A stretch of DNA of 64,000 nucleotides from Strongyloides papillosus (GCA_005656395.1 SRSI01000074.1:620001-684000); one strand, 5' to 3'. Counted from the stretch's first letter, positions 1-12,272 are shown. Made by a program: numbers and translations. The notes: a model not told the origin generated them from the letters alone.

Positions 1-1750
1 TTTAGATAAAATACTTAAAAGTATATATTCAAGAATTATAAAATAAATAATTGTTATTTATTTATAGTAAAAAATAAAGGAAGCTTTTTTAATCAGCAAT
101 CTTATCAAATTATACTGTATAGGACAAATATTTTGTCAATTAGAAAATTATCAAGATACATTTATCTATTTTACTTTTTTAACAACTACATACCTTAGCG
201 TTATTAAAAAGAATTAATCAAGAAAGATATAATTAATAAAATTAGTAATAAATATTATCAATATTTGCTTTGTTTATTAAAAAGTTATTTTGATTATTAA
301 AACAACGTTATTTTTTATAATAATAAGTTTGAATAAAGCAATATTAAAACAGAAAAAAGGTTGGATTAAAAATTTTTGCAATAAAAATAATATTATAATT
401 TGATTGAGTGAATCTTCAAAAATTAATAATTTCAATTTTTTATATTTTTCTAACATACACAAAGCTTTATGTATGGAACAAAAGTTTTCTGTGGTAAATC
501 TACTACAGATATATTTAGGATATTTTGATCAAATGTTTTCTGTTTGTTTTTAGTTCTAAAATGTTTAAAAGAGATTTTTTTACACAAGAATTTTTTTGCA
601 TTAATACAAAAAAAATAAACAGCTTAAATTTTCCAGAGTCATATATTTTTTTATATTTCATAATTTAAGATCTCATTTTTCATGTAAAAATCTTAATTTT
701 CCATTAAGACGTTATGTCCGCTTTCGTCAAAATCTGAATTATTTTCTCAGCAAGTACTAAAGTGCACATGATTATCTTCACAATTTTACACACTTTCTTA
801 AATTACAATTATAGTTTTTACAATATATAATTTTTTTACTACTTTACATATTGTCAATAAAATTTTAGTATAAAGGTATCAACGATTATAAAAGCGACCT
901 TGTTAAAATCAAAATGAATTATTGCAACTGTTTTTTATCGCTTTATAGTTTTTTCTTATTTTTATTAAAATTTATGGAAATTATTTTTTAAATGAGGGCT
1001 CATTTACACAAATGTAAAACACATCTTATTAAATGTTATATTAACCATAATTAAAGTATTTGAATTAACAAAAACAATTTTAAAATAGTGAATTTAATTT
1101 GACATAATTATACAGTATTTTTTAAAAACATTTATTCAGAATTTCTACTATAATTAAAAATTCTAGATAAAAATAAATTTCTAGATAATATCTGTCTGAA
1201 ATAAATAATAATAACATTGATAATATCATCCACAAAATCAGAAACATTTAATTTATAATCTAACTCAACAATTTTATTTATCTTGTTATAATGTATTATT
1301 TTTATCAGTCATAAAAGAAATTTAATTTACAAGTATAATATGTTTAAAAAGATTATATAAAAACAAATATAAAATTTTGAATTCTTTGAATAATTTATGA
1401 GCAATAAAAAAATTATGATGTTGTATTAAGATTAAAAATTTTTAGATTCGTTTTACTGTTAATAAATTTTTAATAAACATTTCGAGTACCATAAAAATAG
1501 TAATATATATTTACAATTAAGTACAATTGAGTAGGAATTAATTTTATTTTACTCAGATAAGCTCTTCAATGTCAAATAATAATTTTATATTTAAATTATC
1601 AAATTGTTTAGAAAAAAAAATAACGATCTAATATTGTAAATGAATATGTTTTTTAAAACATATGTAATAAATCTCACTAGGTAAAAAAATGTTACAATAA
1701 ATCAAATACAATAAAATTTTTTATTGATAACAACCGACTTTACAGAAATA
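1..1750. other. Intergenic, no gene seen
   Basis: Very AT-rich sequence rich in homopolymer runs. No reading frame with recognisable protein character, tRNA or repeat array was found. It would hold the 3' flank of the pseudokinase gene to its right. Confidence 0.6.
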
Positions 1751-3066
1751 TTAAAGAACTGGAATTTCAAGTATCTCATCGTTTTCATTTTCAATAGGTT
1801 TTTTCTCTAAAATAAATCTTGGAATATCTTCTGGATTTGGTTCAACTTCAAAGTCGTAGTTGTCATCTAAGTCTTTGATGCCACCCAAATTTTCATGTAT
1901 ATCTCTACATATTTCCAACAATTTTGGATATACCTTTGGATCATATTCTGATGAAGAGCAAATAGTATTCCAGAGTTCCTTATATTGTTCTGGAAGATCT
2001 TTGAAAAGTTTACCACCTCCTACATATTCTCTTTTTGTTGGTAAAACTTCGTTTCTACGTAAACTTTTCCATGGTAGATCCCCAAGTAAGAGATCAACAA
2101 TTAGATAAAAAGCAGCCTCTAATTCATCTCTTGCAAAAATCCCTGGTGGTGGAGGAAAAACATCGGCATCGAGGAAATAAAATGGTGCATAATCAGAAGA
2201 ACCAAGATATTTAGAAGGATTTTTATACAGATCTTTTACAACTGGAATTGATTTACTTTGATCGGCTTTGACATATGTATAGTCATTAAGGTATAAAGTT
2301 CTAGAACAAGCATCAAAAGTAAACTTCTCAGTACCAACATTATGAAGAAGATAACCATACTCATGGACTTTTTGAAGAATAGCAAAAATGTCATGAGCAA
2401 ATCTTCCAATAGTTCCATGTGTAAATTTGCGTTGATTCATAAATCTTCTAATATCTTTCAATGTTGGACCTCCTTTATAATAAATAGCCATATATACGAA
2501 ATTGTCATATTCTCCTACTGAATGAATTTGTGAAAAGTATCCATACTTACAATCCTCTTCGGCTGCTTTCAAAAGCTTATATTCTGTCTTAAGGATGGTC
2601 TTACTATTCTCCTTTTTATCAATACGAAGAAATAATTCTAATTGTTCACAATCAATATCTGTACAGAAATAACCAACTCCTTGTGAATCAATATATGTTT
2701 CGCGTTCATAAATCTAAATAAAATATATGTTTTTTGATTAAAACATTATTGGAAGAAAAAAATCTATACCTTAAAACGTTCAGCAAAAATTTGGTCTGTT
2801 TCAAAAACTGGTAATCCATTTAAAATTTCATAAGTAGTACCATTAATAACAGTTGTCTCTGTAACTTTAAATTTATCAATCAGTGGAATATCTTTTTTAT
2901 CATCATTATTTTGAGATGGCACTTTTACAGGAGTCTCAGTATTTGAATTTGTTGGCAAAATATCAGATTCAGGTTTACCATTGCATTCTGATAATACTTT
3001 TTCAGATGTCTCCTTAACATTTTTATTACATTTATCTTTACAAGACTTGGAAGCACCTTTAGTCAT
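1751..3066 (-). CDS. CK1/TTBK-like pseudokinase (two exons)
   Basis: Two exons, 3066-2770 and 2713-1751, join across a 56-bp GT/AG intron (2714-2769) to give 419 aa. The first ~85 residues are charged and low-complexity. The rest follows the casein kinase 1 fold: a beta-3 strand and alpha-C region with LKTEY (Glu kept), the GGPTLKDIRR stretch, and the C-lobe motif DELEAAFYLIVDLLLGDLPW, close to the CK1/TTBK pattern. Key catalytic residues are missing. The beta-3 Lys is replaced by Arg (FLRID), the HRD region reads LLHNVGTEKF with no catalytic Asp, DFG reads NDYT, and there is no glycine-rich loop. Nematodes have a large expanded CK1/TTBK family, many germline-expressed. This one is probably a scaffold or regulatory pseudokinase rather than an active enzyme; a partner cannot be inferred. 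Confidence 0.85.
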
Positions 3067-3566
3067 TTTTTATATGTTAATAAAGCAATTTCTTTCAAAC
3101 AAAGAATGGATAAAATTGGAATAAATATGGTGTCACTTCTTTTTTTTCTATTTTTTATATATAAAAAATTTGATTACAATTAAAATGCAAAAATATTATT
3201 TATTTTACTTGTCCATAAAACAACATGTTGAGTGATGAATTATTTGATTATAAAATCTAAAATCATTAGAAAGATTCGGTACAAAATAGTGTCTTAAAAA
3301 TTTTATTTTTATTACATTAATTGATAAAAAGTAAAAATTAGATTAAGCAATTACAATCAACATTAATTGTACAAAAGATGAATATTATCATAAAACTAAT
3401 TAAAAAATCTTATTATCAGTGGAATAAATAAAATGATACTTACAAGCTTATCATTCATTATTTCCATTTCTGTTACACAGTTTCTCTTATTATATCACAT
3501 CAGTTTTCATCATAAATTTATTCGATTATAATTACAAATATATAATTTTTTTTCTAAATTTTAGTC
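3067..3566. other. Divergent intergenic spacer
   Basis: Lies between two divergently transcribed genes, so it should hold both promoters. An acceptor-like AAATTTTAG at 3556-3564 precedes the rightward start codon by two bases. No recognisable promoter element was found. Confidence 0.5.
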
Positions 3567-4259
3567 ATGAAATCAGCACTTTTAATTTTTGTTTTAATTG
3601 GAGTAGTCAATGCTACTTTTTTAGTTAATATTATTAAGGAGTTAAATCCTGAATTATTGTCAACATATTTTCCAATTGGCAAAGCACCTGCATCAAATTG
3701 TGTTGATCCAACCTTTAATCATTGCCAATATAATTTTAATACTGCTCTCAATATTACCAGCGGTCTTAATTGGAAAAACGGAAGTTCATTACAATACCAA
3801 GTTGATAAAGTCTTAACAAATTCTCTTCCTTCATTTGTCAGTACTTGTGCCGCTAATACAAGATTCTTCCAATGTTTGGGTACATCTTTCTTCTCATGTG
3901 TTGATCCATTTGCTTTAATGCAAAGACCAGGAGCCGATTATTCTCAAGTCCTTCAATACGTAAATGTTTGGAATCATCTCTTCTTCGTCTGTAATTCTGG
4001 CTTTGAAATTTTCACTGATCCACAAGCTTATAGTCAAACCGTTGCAATTGGTAAAACTCAAGGTGTACAAGACTGTTTAAATAACTTCCAAACATCTACC
4101 AAACAAAATCCAAATGCCCTTTGTTCTACTGCAGATGTATTCATTCAATGTATGAAAACTCAATATGACAGAGTTTCAAGACAAGTTGGATGGGCAGTTT
4201 GTGAAGATTCTCGTGTTGGATTTGCTTCAAATTGTCCAAATCTTCGCTGTTATGTTTAA
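3567..4259 (+). CDS. Cysteine-rich secreted protein, DUF19-like
   Basis: Single exon, 230 aa. Begins with a hydrophobic signal peptide (about residues 1-16, ending near VNA). The mature part has 12 cysteines spread through a helical-looking sequence with regular spacing, including C-x3-C-type pairs and a conserved C-terminal Cys pair (SNCPNLRCYV). This resembles the nematode T20D4.11/DUF19-type extracellular proteins in length and cysteine density, but I could not assign it firmly. The start is well supported: a TTTTAG acceptor-like site ends two bases before the ATG, consistent with a trans-spliced leader. Function unknown; likely secreted and disulphide-stabilised. Confidence 0.75.
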   Translation: MKSALLIFVLIGVVNATFLVNIIKELNPELLSTYFPIGKAPASNCVDPTFNHCQYNFNTALNITSGLNWKNGSSLQYQVDKVLTNSLPSFVSTCAANTRFFQCLGTSFFSCVDPFALMQRPGADYSQVLQYVNVWNHLFFVCNSGFEIFTDPQAYSQTVAIGKTQGVQDCLNNFQTSTKQNPNALCSTADVFIQCMKTQYDRVSRQVGWAVCEDSRVGFASNCPNLRCYV

Positions 4260-4398
4260 AATTTCTAATTTTAAGATTTTGTAAACGATTATGTAATAAA
4301 AAATTCAAAATAGTTTATTGTAAATTTTTAAATAATATAAAATATCAATTATTTATTAAGCCATATTAATTAAACTACATGATTTTTATAATATAATT

Positions 4399-5781
4399 TT
4401 AACCAAAAAGTGCATTACCAATAGCTTTTACTGAGGAATATGTTCCTGTAACAAATCCTAACAAACCAAATGACATTAGAGTAATATTTTTAACCCAAAT
4501 AAGTGATGTTAAACGATCCTGAGAATAACAAACCAACAATTCTATGATTGGAGGAAAAAGTAATGCTAATGCAGTACCTGCAAAACTTCCTACAAGCGAA
4601 ATAAATAAAGCAAGATGGGGAATCAATTCAGCTAGACTAATGATAAAAAGTACTAAACACCCACGTGCTACATATATTAACATTGTCTGTTTTTCTGGAG
4701 CAATTTTTCTTGTTATCCATTTTTCAATACGTTCAATTGGTACGTAAAATTGTAATGGAAATGATACCATAATGCAAAGAACAAATAGAATTTTAATTCC
4801 TTGATAAAAAAGTTCATTTGGCAAATTTAATGTTATTGTGTCTAAAACATCATCTTGGAATGTTAAATATCCAAAATATCCGATTGTACAATAGACAGCT
4901 AAAACAAGGGCACAGGCAGTGTTTAATACACCAGTATATGAAATAAAATGTTCTGGTTCTGACATTTGGTTTTCAATTGGTAAAATTACGCAAATTCCTT
5001 CAAATGCAAACATTACTGTTCCGAAAAACAGTGGTAAATCTTTTAGATTTCCAATTGCTGGCACAGACCATGATGGGTTGATATTTCTAAATAAATATGA
5101 TATAACAATTGCTACAGCAGTTATGTAAACAAAATTCCCTGCTAAAGCCAGTGGAGCAAGTACTTTCAAATGTCTTATTAAACATAAACCCATTATAGGT
5201 ATAAAAAGTAATGCGATCCACGTTGCCTGAGATAAGTGAATTGTTGATGTTTCATCAAAAAATTGTTTTAAGTTATCTGCCATAAAAACAAAATATACAC
5301 AACAAAAACCAATTTGTGCGATAAACATATTAACATTAACAAGCTGTTTAGCAGCATATCCTCTTCGTTTAATCCAACTTGGTCCAAGTTCAACAGTGGC
5401 TCTCATAACATTTGCATAATCAATTTTTTGAAGACCTTTAATTGTACAGACAAATCTAGCAGAGTGAATAAGTTGCCGACAACAATATGTGCTTACAAAA
5501 CAAATAACAATTAACAAAAATAAACCGAGGTATAAACCGGCATGTTTGAAAGCTAAAGGTAATGATAACATTCCTGTTCCCATCATCACTTTTATCATGT
5601 GAATTAATGCTTGCTCCGGAGTTAAGGAGTTTTCATTTTTCTCTCTTCGTGCTGGTACTCCATTTCTGTCATAATTATACTGATTCACAAGCAAAGGTTC
5701 AACATCAGATCTGTAGAAAATAAAATAGAAATATTATCATGATTTTTTATTTAAAACCTACACTCTTATTTCATCTGTCAT
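4399..5781 (-). CDS. SLC36/PAT-type amino acid transporter
   Basis: Main exon 5710-4399 plus a predicted 20-nt first exon 5781-5762 (donor GTAGGT, 51-bp intron) give 443 aa. About eleven hydrophobic segments are visible. The first carries GTGMLSLPLAFKHAG (about residues 50-65), the signature of proton-coupled amino acid transporters of the SLC36 family (AAAP superfamily). Later segments include the FEGICVILPIENQM motif, also typical. Family members export or import small amino acids at the plasma membrane or lysosome and some feed mTORC1 sensing; substrate cannot be read here. The short first exon is the weakest part of the model; the main exon without it would have no ATG near its 5' end. 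Confidence 0.9.
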
Positions 5782-6051
5782 GTTAAAAAGTAACTAACAA
5801 AATCATCTAATCAACCTTTTTTATTTATATTAAAACCTTACTCTCTTATCATGATATGCTTCTTTACAATGTAAAAGAAAAGATAAACCTCTAATAGTTA
5901 CTATATAAAAGAAAGAAATAATAAAATACTTATAAATGAACGAAAAAAATAAGCCATTTATTGATTTAACATATGGGCTACACAAATAAAGGGAATTAGT
6001 TTTATTATCAAAAAAAGTACAACAAAATTTAAAAAAAAAATCAAATCGGCT

Positions 6052-6742
6052 CTAGTCAAATTCTGAACCACCACCTACTGGTCTCCTTCTCTTCGCTGGC
6101 TGAGAAGAATCATCTCCGCCACCACCAGGTCCTCTTTTGTTACCTGGATTTGAGCTATACGAAGAACAACTCTGTCTTGAGCCACCTCCTCCGTTAAAGC
6201 TGATCTTTACACTTTTCTTCTAAAATAAAATAACAATGTTGGGAAATCAGATATAATAAACTTACAATACGAGGAAACGTAATAGACCCATTCAATGATT
6301 CGAGATGTTTCTTGAGACCATCTATCATATCGGAATCGTAACCAGAAAAGACAAATTCATCCTGAGCACAACGATCAACGTAGAAAAACTTTAAGTTGTT
6401 TTGTTTAAAGTAATCCATAAAATGACTTGGACCGATATCTTCATCAACTCCGTATAGCCTAAAGGAGTAAATTCTTGCATTTCTATCAGGTACATTCCCA
6501 CGGCCACGACCACCACGACCGCCATAACTACCTCTGTTATTGTCACCACGTCCATTACCTCTGTAATGACCTCCATTACCACCACCTCTTCTGTTATCAT
6601 CTCTTCTTCCATCATCTCTTCTGTAGTTATCACGTCTACTATCGCCATTGCCGTTTCCATAGGATCTATTGCTATGATAGCCACCTCCTCCTTGACGGTT
6701 CCTGTCTTGGTAATCTCTTCTATCTCGTCCTCCGTAAGACAT
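6052..6742 (-). CDS. RGG-box protein with degenerate RRM
   Basis: Exons 6742-6266 and 6219-6052 join in frame over a 46-bp intron to give 214 aa. Residues 1-~90 are almost entirely Arg, Gly, Asp, Asn and Tyr with repeated RGG/RRD motifs, typical of RNA-binding, phase-separating proteins. Residues ~92-165 look like a divergent RRM: YSFRLYGV in the RNP2 position, EFVFSGY in the RNP1 position, and a final strand completed by exon 2. The tail is glycine/serine-rich with a basic KRRR cluster that could be a nuclear signal. No ortholog is recognised by eye. A TTTAATCTCAG acceptor-like site lies just upstream of the ATG, consistent with trans-splicing. The repetitive purine/pyrimidine sequence creates long spurious frames on both strands. 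Confidence 0.8.
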
Positions 6743-7340
6743 TATCTGAGATTAAATTTATAACGTGTAAGTAAATGTTTAATGTTTAGGAATTAATAAA
6801 AAAAATCGTAATGTCAAAAAAAAACCAAAGTTATAAAATAAATGGAGGACTGAAATGTTAAAATGACATAATATTAAATTTATTAAAAATCAGTTTGAAT
6901 TAAGGCACTTAATAAAACTAAATTCAAATACATAAGATAATTGGAAATGTGTTTTCAATCATATTATATAATCTCTTAAATAAGGGGCTTGATTGAGAGA
7001 CGACATATCATGTTGTTCACATAGTAAGACATTTATCTAAATTATTGTTGTTAATAAAAGAGGGACAAAAGATTGAATGAATATAAGTAGTATAAAAAAA
7101 ATAGGAGAACAGTCATTAAATATGTGTTCGTTTTATTAAAAAAAAAAGAAGAAGTGAATAACCAATTGACTTACATTGAATTAAATGTCCAAAGTACATG
7201 CGTAAAAAGGTAATTTACTGCATAAGATGCTAATCGTAGCATACAATGGTATAAGGCGCCTATCTAGATTTTGGTAAATTGCATTTATTACAATCCTAGA
7301 CAAAATCTCTTTAAATATATCCATTGACAATGACTGATTG
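6743..7340. other. Intergenic, no gene seen
   Basis: Promoter side of the RGG-box gene. AT-rich, no recognisable coding frame. A very weak match to the tandem unit that follows may begin near 7190. Confidence 0.5.
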
Positions 7341-7344
7341 CAGA

Positions 7345-8105
7345 TAAACTCCGCCCGAAGTCTGCGAGAATAAACAGGCATTTGACTGTTGCAAATCTTA
7401 TCTTAATAATCATGCCAACAGACTTGAAATCATTAATCACTATATAGTGCTTTTTATAAAATATCGGTTGTATCAAGACAAACGTTTTTCCGATTGTGAG
7501 AAAAATTAACTTAAAAGATAACAATTGTTAACATCATGATTGTAAATATAATATCCCTGGTTAAAGTCTACGGGAAAATAAAGTGCGATTAAATATACGT
7601 AAGAGTTTATGCCTGTAGTCATGTCGAAAACATTTGAACTAGTAAATTACTATGTAGTACTTTAAATTAAATATTAATCGTATTAAAACAATTATTCTTT
7701 CAACCCTGTGAAAAATAAAATTATTTTAGAGATAACGATTTATAATATCTTAAATATTTGTATATCTCAGTTAAAGTTTACGGGAAAATAAAGTGTGATT
7801 AATAGCTGTAAAAGTCTATGCTTGTGGTTACATCGAAAAGATTTGAAATAATAAATCACTACTACCATAGTACTTTAAATTAAATATCAGTCGTAGTAAA
7901 ACAAATTTCCTCTCGATTCTGCGAAAAAAATAAAATTATTTTAAAACCATTAATTCACAAGATCTTATCTGACAATACATATCATTCAAAGTCTATGAGA
8001 AAAGAAAATGCCGTCAATTTGTATCAAAGCATATATTGATAATCACGTCAAAACATTTTAAATAATTAATTGCCACATCGCACTTTTAAATCCCGTTTTG
8101 TGAGC
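7345..8105. repeat. Four diverged ~210-bp tandem units
   Basis: A recurring landmark resembling AAAGTCTACGGGAAAATAAA occurs at about 7358, 7563, 7773 and 7988, spaced 205, 210 and 215 bp. Between landmarks the units share other blocks in the same order: a segment around 'ACATTTGAA..TAAAT', then 'AGTACTTTAAATTAAATAT', then a run near 'TGTGAAAAATAAAATTATTTTA'. The last unit appears cut short at the start of the foldback repeat. Units are strongly diverged, so this is an old satellite-like array or a mobile-element remnant. No coding capacity. Confidence 0.75.
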
Positions 8106-8109
8106 CAAT

Positions 8110-9555
8110 CAGACATTGGATGTGCAGGGTAGGCCAAAACTCACACCACAATTTGTTTAAAATTTTCAGTAACTTTTTTTGTGCTTTACAGAATTTTATG
8201 ATATTATATCCATTCGATAGCCTTACTTGCCTTTTACAACATATTTCAAGATCATTCTTAGATCTTGTCTTTAAGAAAATCATAGTGATTTTTGTAAATG
8301 GTAATTTTTAAAAGTATTATAGTCATTGATAGCCTAGCGTCTTTTCTATAAAGTAATTGAAGATTCATTTTAAAAAGTTAATTATAAATAAAGTTGTAGA
8401 GGTTTTTATAACTAAAACTTTTAAATTTAAATAGTTTACTAACAAAAATAAGTTCGAAAATTAAAAATAAAATAAGATCTTGATAATAAACAACGATAAG
8501 CATTTTAAACAATGAAATACTAAAATTAACATCGTAACATAAATATTTGATATTCATTCTTTCGTAAAATATTTAAAGGTTTATAAAATTTATATTAAGT
8601 CCTTTTTAATGTGAACAAAAACCCATACAGGATTGGCTAAAAGACACATCACGGTTTGCATGAAATGATTAATAGCTTCTTCTGTATTTATAGAATTTTA
8701 AAATGTTATATCTTTTTGATAGCTTTGCATGTTTGCTGTAATACATTTAAGAATAGTTTCGAAAAAGCTTAAAGTTAAAGAAAGTTATAGTTACTTGTGT
8801 AAATGCCATTTTTTGTACCTTGTTGTTAAAAAAGTAAAAATTGATCTGATCAAAAACTGTTGTAACTCTCCTAGTATTTAAATTTTATTTACAATACTAT
8901 AACCATTTAATAGACCAACTTTTTTTCAGTAAAACATTTAAAAAGCTATTGTTAGAAGTCAATAATAAGTAAAATTATAAAACAAAAAGCATTATGTGTT
9001 TTTGTTCACATTTAAAAGGATTTTATATAAAATTTATAAACTTATAAATATTTTACGAAAGAATGGATATCAAATATTTATGTTAAGATGTTAATTGTGA
9101 CATTTTATAATTTAAAATGTTTATTTCTATTCATTAACAAGATCGTATTTTATTTTTAATTTCCAAACTTATTCTTGTTAATAAATTGTTTAAAAGTGCT
9201 AGTTGTAAAAATGTCTACAACTTTATCCATAATTGAGTTTTAAAAATGAATCTTCAATCACTTTATAAAAAAAACGTTAGGCTATCAATGACTATAATAG
9301 TTTTAAAAATTACTATTTACAAACAAAGTTATACTTAATTTCTTTAATTAGAATATTTGAAAAAAAATTCATTAACAAAAATCACAATGACTTTCTATAA
9401 ACTTAAGATCAAAGAAGGATCTTGAAATATGCGGTAGAAAACAAGTAAAGTTACCGAATGGATATAATATCACAAAATTCTCTGAAGTACAAAAAAGTTA
9501 ATAAAAACTTTAAGCAAATTGTGATGTGACTTTTGGTCCACATTGTATGCTCTAA
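8110..9555. repeat. 1.4-kb foldback (long inverted) repeat
   Basis: The arm at about 8131-8624 is the reverse complement, with many mismatches and a few indels, of about 8996-9540. Paired anchors: GATAGCCTAGCG (8328) with CGTTAGGCTATC (9275); TTCGTAAAA (8561) with TTTTACGAA (9051); GTGAACAAAAAC (8611) with GTTTTTGTTCAC (8998); GGCCAAAACTCACACCACAATTTG (8132, first 20 bases suffice) with its complement near 9515-9539. The central loop (about 8630-8990) is itself a more diverged copy of the left arm in direct orientation. No transposase frame is visible, so it looks like a non-autonomous foldback or MITE-like element, or a decayed palindromic duplication. Confidence 0.8.
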
Positions 9556-11715
9556 AAAAAGGTAAATAGTTAAAGCTATATTAAAAAAATCTACTTTTTA
9601 AATACATACATTACTTGCACATATTTGAAACATTAACAATTAATTTATTTTTATCCGTCCTTAAGATAGTAAAAAGTGAAGCAATTTTAAAAATTACCTA
9701 AAACAATAACATTTTCTAAGTAAATAATAGAAAAATTTATATTATTTTTAGATACTGGTAATAAAAAATAATAAGAACAAATGATTTTTTAAATAAAGTC
9801 AAAGAAAAATAATTCATAGAAGTTCTTGAACCAATTGTTTTAAACAATTTTAAATATTAATTTATATTCCTAAAAATACAATAGGTGAAAAAATTAGTTT
9901 TTATCTAATTATATGTGTTTTTGTGCCGATTAAAAATATTTAAAGCCTGTGCAATATATCACAATTATTGAGATATTATGAAAATTTTAAAATAAAATTA
10001 TATTTAGTTTTTTGAGATTTAACAAAATTTTTATAAAATATCATAAAATCTTATAATAAAATAGATTTTTCACTCCAAATCGTTTTATGTTAAAATTACC
10101 TGTACTAAATTGTTTCAAACAACTGCAATTCAGTTATATATATTATAAGTTTTAGTAAAAATGTTTAAAAATTTATGATACGGCGATGCACACACTTATT
10201 TTCAAAAAAATGTAGAAATATCTAAAAGTTTTGTTAAGCTTTATAAGAATTGCAAAAAAAAATTGCCTAAATTTCTAAGTCGAAACTATTCACTAATCCC
10301 TTGATTTAAATATATTTCTAGCCTTTTGTAATCTATATTATCTTATTCAATACGAAAAGTGTCTGGGTTATTATTTTAAATACTTTTAATCTTATCAAGA
10401 CAGAAGAATATTTTTATCATCTTAAATACATTAAAAATCTGTATTTAAATTTTCATAGCATATCTTAAAAAGTTATTTCTTTAAAAACGTAAGCCAAAAT
10501 AAAAAGTATCCATCAAATTTGAAAAATATTCTTTATTATGCTACCAAAATGCGAAGTGATAGAATAATAATCGCCAAAATGAGATCATTTTAGGTTAAAT
10601 AGTTATGAAATATTTATTATCAACCTATAATATTATTAATCTTTAAATAAAATTGACGAGACTTAAAAATAATCTGTATTTTCAATCTCAATCATAGTTA
10701 AATAATTTTCAACTTGCATTTTAATACTAATTAGAAGTCTAACGTAAAAATTATTCTTAATTTTCTATTTTGATATTAAGAATTTGCAAAAAATCGTTCA
10801 AGTTTAGAATCTCAAGTGAGTTTAAAATCATGAGGATACGTGATAATCTGATTTAGGTAAAATGTGTTTTATAAATTTTTAATATTCAAAAATCTATATA
10901 ATTTTTATAAAAACTATTAATATTATAAAATACGAAAATATCACTGGGAATTTTATAAGTGTGTTATTATAAAACGAAAGATTCTCAAGATTTTCTTAAA
11001 TTTTAAATATTTGAAAAAAAACATGTGCTGAGGGCAAGTAGCGACGAGGACAGCGAGTTGCTGCTTGTTAACTCGAGAAAACAATATTTATTTTAACAAA
11101 AATCTAATTATCAAGGATTTGTAAAAATCAATTCCCCCAGCTTTGACTCATCACTGTTGCTGTATGACAAATTTCTAGACCCATTAAATCTGCCAACATA
11201 CATTATTTTAGTTGGTCTTTTAATTAATGAAAAAAATTAAGGGGTTGCGAATTTGTGCTGTACAAAATTTTGAAAAAAGTTAGACTGACTTGAAAAATGG
11301 CTTTTAAATAGCAGCCAGATAAATTGTAATCCCTCCAATCCTAAAAAATGGATCTAAGCTTTTTTAATCTCGTAGACACTGCAATTTATGTATATTCAGC
11401 AATATCTCTCAACTCTTTTACATTGAAAAGTCATCAAGGGGACCAAAACTAAAATAGCAATATAAAAATTCCTGCAACATTATTCAACCAATTTAAAAAA
11501 ATCAGAAAAAAAATAAATATTACGATATAACACATATTTTTTATGAGAGAAAAACGTCGGTAATGTAAGATTGCTGTATATGAGTTTTTTGTTTTAAAAC
11601 AACAAAACAAACAATCAAAATTATTTTTTATATACCTAGTGTAAAAAAAGGATTACATCCAGTCATACTATGACGATAAAGTAGTCAACCATAGGAAACA
11701 GTAGAATTATAGAAA
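9556..11715. other. Intergenic, no gene seen
   Basis: Mostly AT-rich and featureless. From about 11030 to 11460 the sequence is somewhat more complex, with a short possible hairpin (CGAGTT...AACTCG near 11059-11080), but nothing assignable to a gene or RNA family. Confidence 0.55.
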
Positions 11716-12272
11716 TTACATTTTCCCTTGTTTTTTAGCGGCTTCAAGCATCTCGTCCTGAAGTGTCTCCATGATCTCAAGGCGTCTGTGCGATACACCA
11801 GTTGGGTCGTAGACTAATGTTGGTTTTTTCCAGTAGTTATTACGAATGCGATCCCAAGACCATGGGGCTGATCCCGATGATCTGTCAAGCCATACTTCCA
11901 TCTTTTCGAAAGAGTAGTAAACTGTATAAGCAAATAAGACAACCCATAAACCAGTGAGGAAAAACAAAGGATATATTTCATATGCATGACCAAGTTTACG
12001 GGACAAAAATCTGAAAGATCAAGAATAAAAACAAGCTTTAAGGTTATATTTTACCTCATTGGGGTATCTCCCAACTTTTGTGGTTTTGAATAGCGTGAAT
12101 CTCTAGACCAATCACGGTCATAATTAAAGAAACCACTTTCTGAGGCTGGGACGAGAAGTTTTCTGGCAGCCTTCTGTGGTGTGGCCCCAAGAGTTCCTGC
12201 TGCTCCTCTTCTAGCGACAACTAAAAGGCTAAAACGTGGAATGAGTCCAGCAGTTGCTTTTGACAGTGACAT
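11716..12272 (-). CDS. Small mitochondrial membrane protein
   Basis: Exons 12272-12055 and 12010-11716 join over a 44-bp intron to give 170 aa. The first ~40 residues are rich in Arg, Ala, Ser and Leu with almost no acids, as in a mitochondrial presequence. A single hydrophobic segment follows (about residues 85-105, YPLFFLTGLWVVLFAYTVYY). After it comes a Trp/Arg/Asp-rich stretch (WLDRSSGSAPWSWDRI) and a charged helix. The layout recalls the NDUFA4-type respiratory subunits, with one membrane helix followed by a WDR..PW motif, but this is only a resemblance. A respiratory-chain accessory subunit is the best guess. An acceptor-like TTTTTTTTGTAG ends directly at the ATG, so the mRNA would have essentially no native 5' UTR. 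Confidence 0.75.

Noticed and set aside
277..462. 61-aa hydrophobic frame on the minus strand
   Set aside because: Composition is what AT-rich sequence gives by chance (Ile/Leu/Phe/Lys/Asn); no start context or conserved motif.
6391..6774. Several long open frames on both strands over the RGG-box gene
   Set aside because: They are products of the repetitive GGT/CGT/GAT-type codons. They encode Met/Val/Ile- or His/Tyr-only low-complexity peptides and conflict with the spliced RGG/RRM model.
8086..8311. Open frames on both strands in the left foldback arm
   Set aside because: No protein-family character, and the inverted copy on the right arm does not preserve them.
11030..11090. Possible structured RNA with a CGAGTT/AACTCG hairpin
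   Set aside because: Stem of six pairs only, no tRNA or snRNA boxes nearby.
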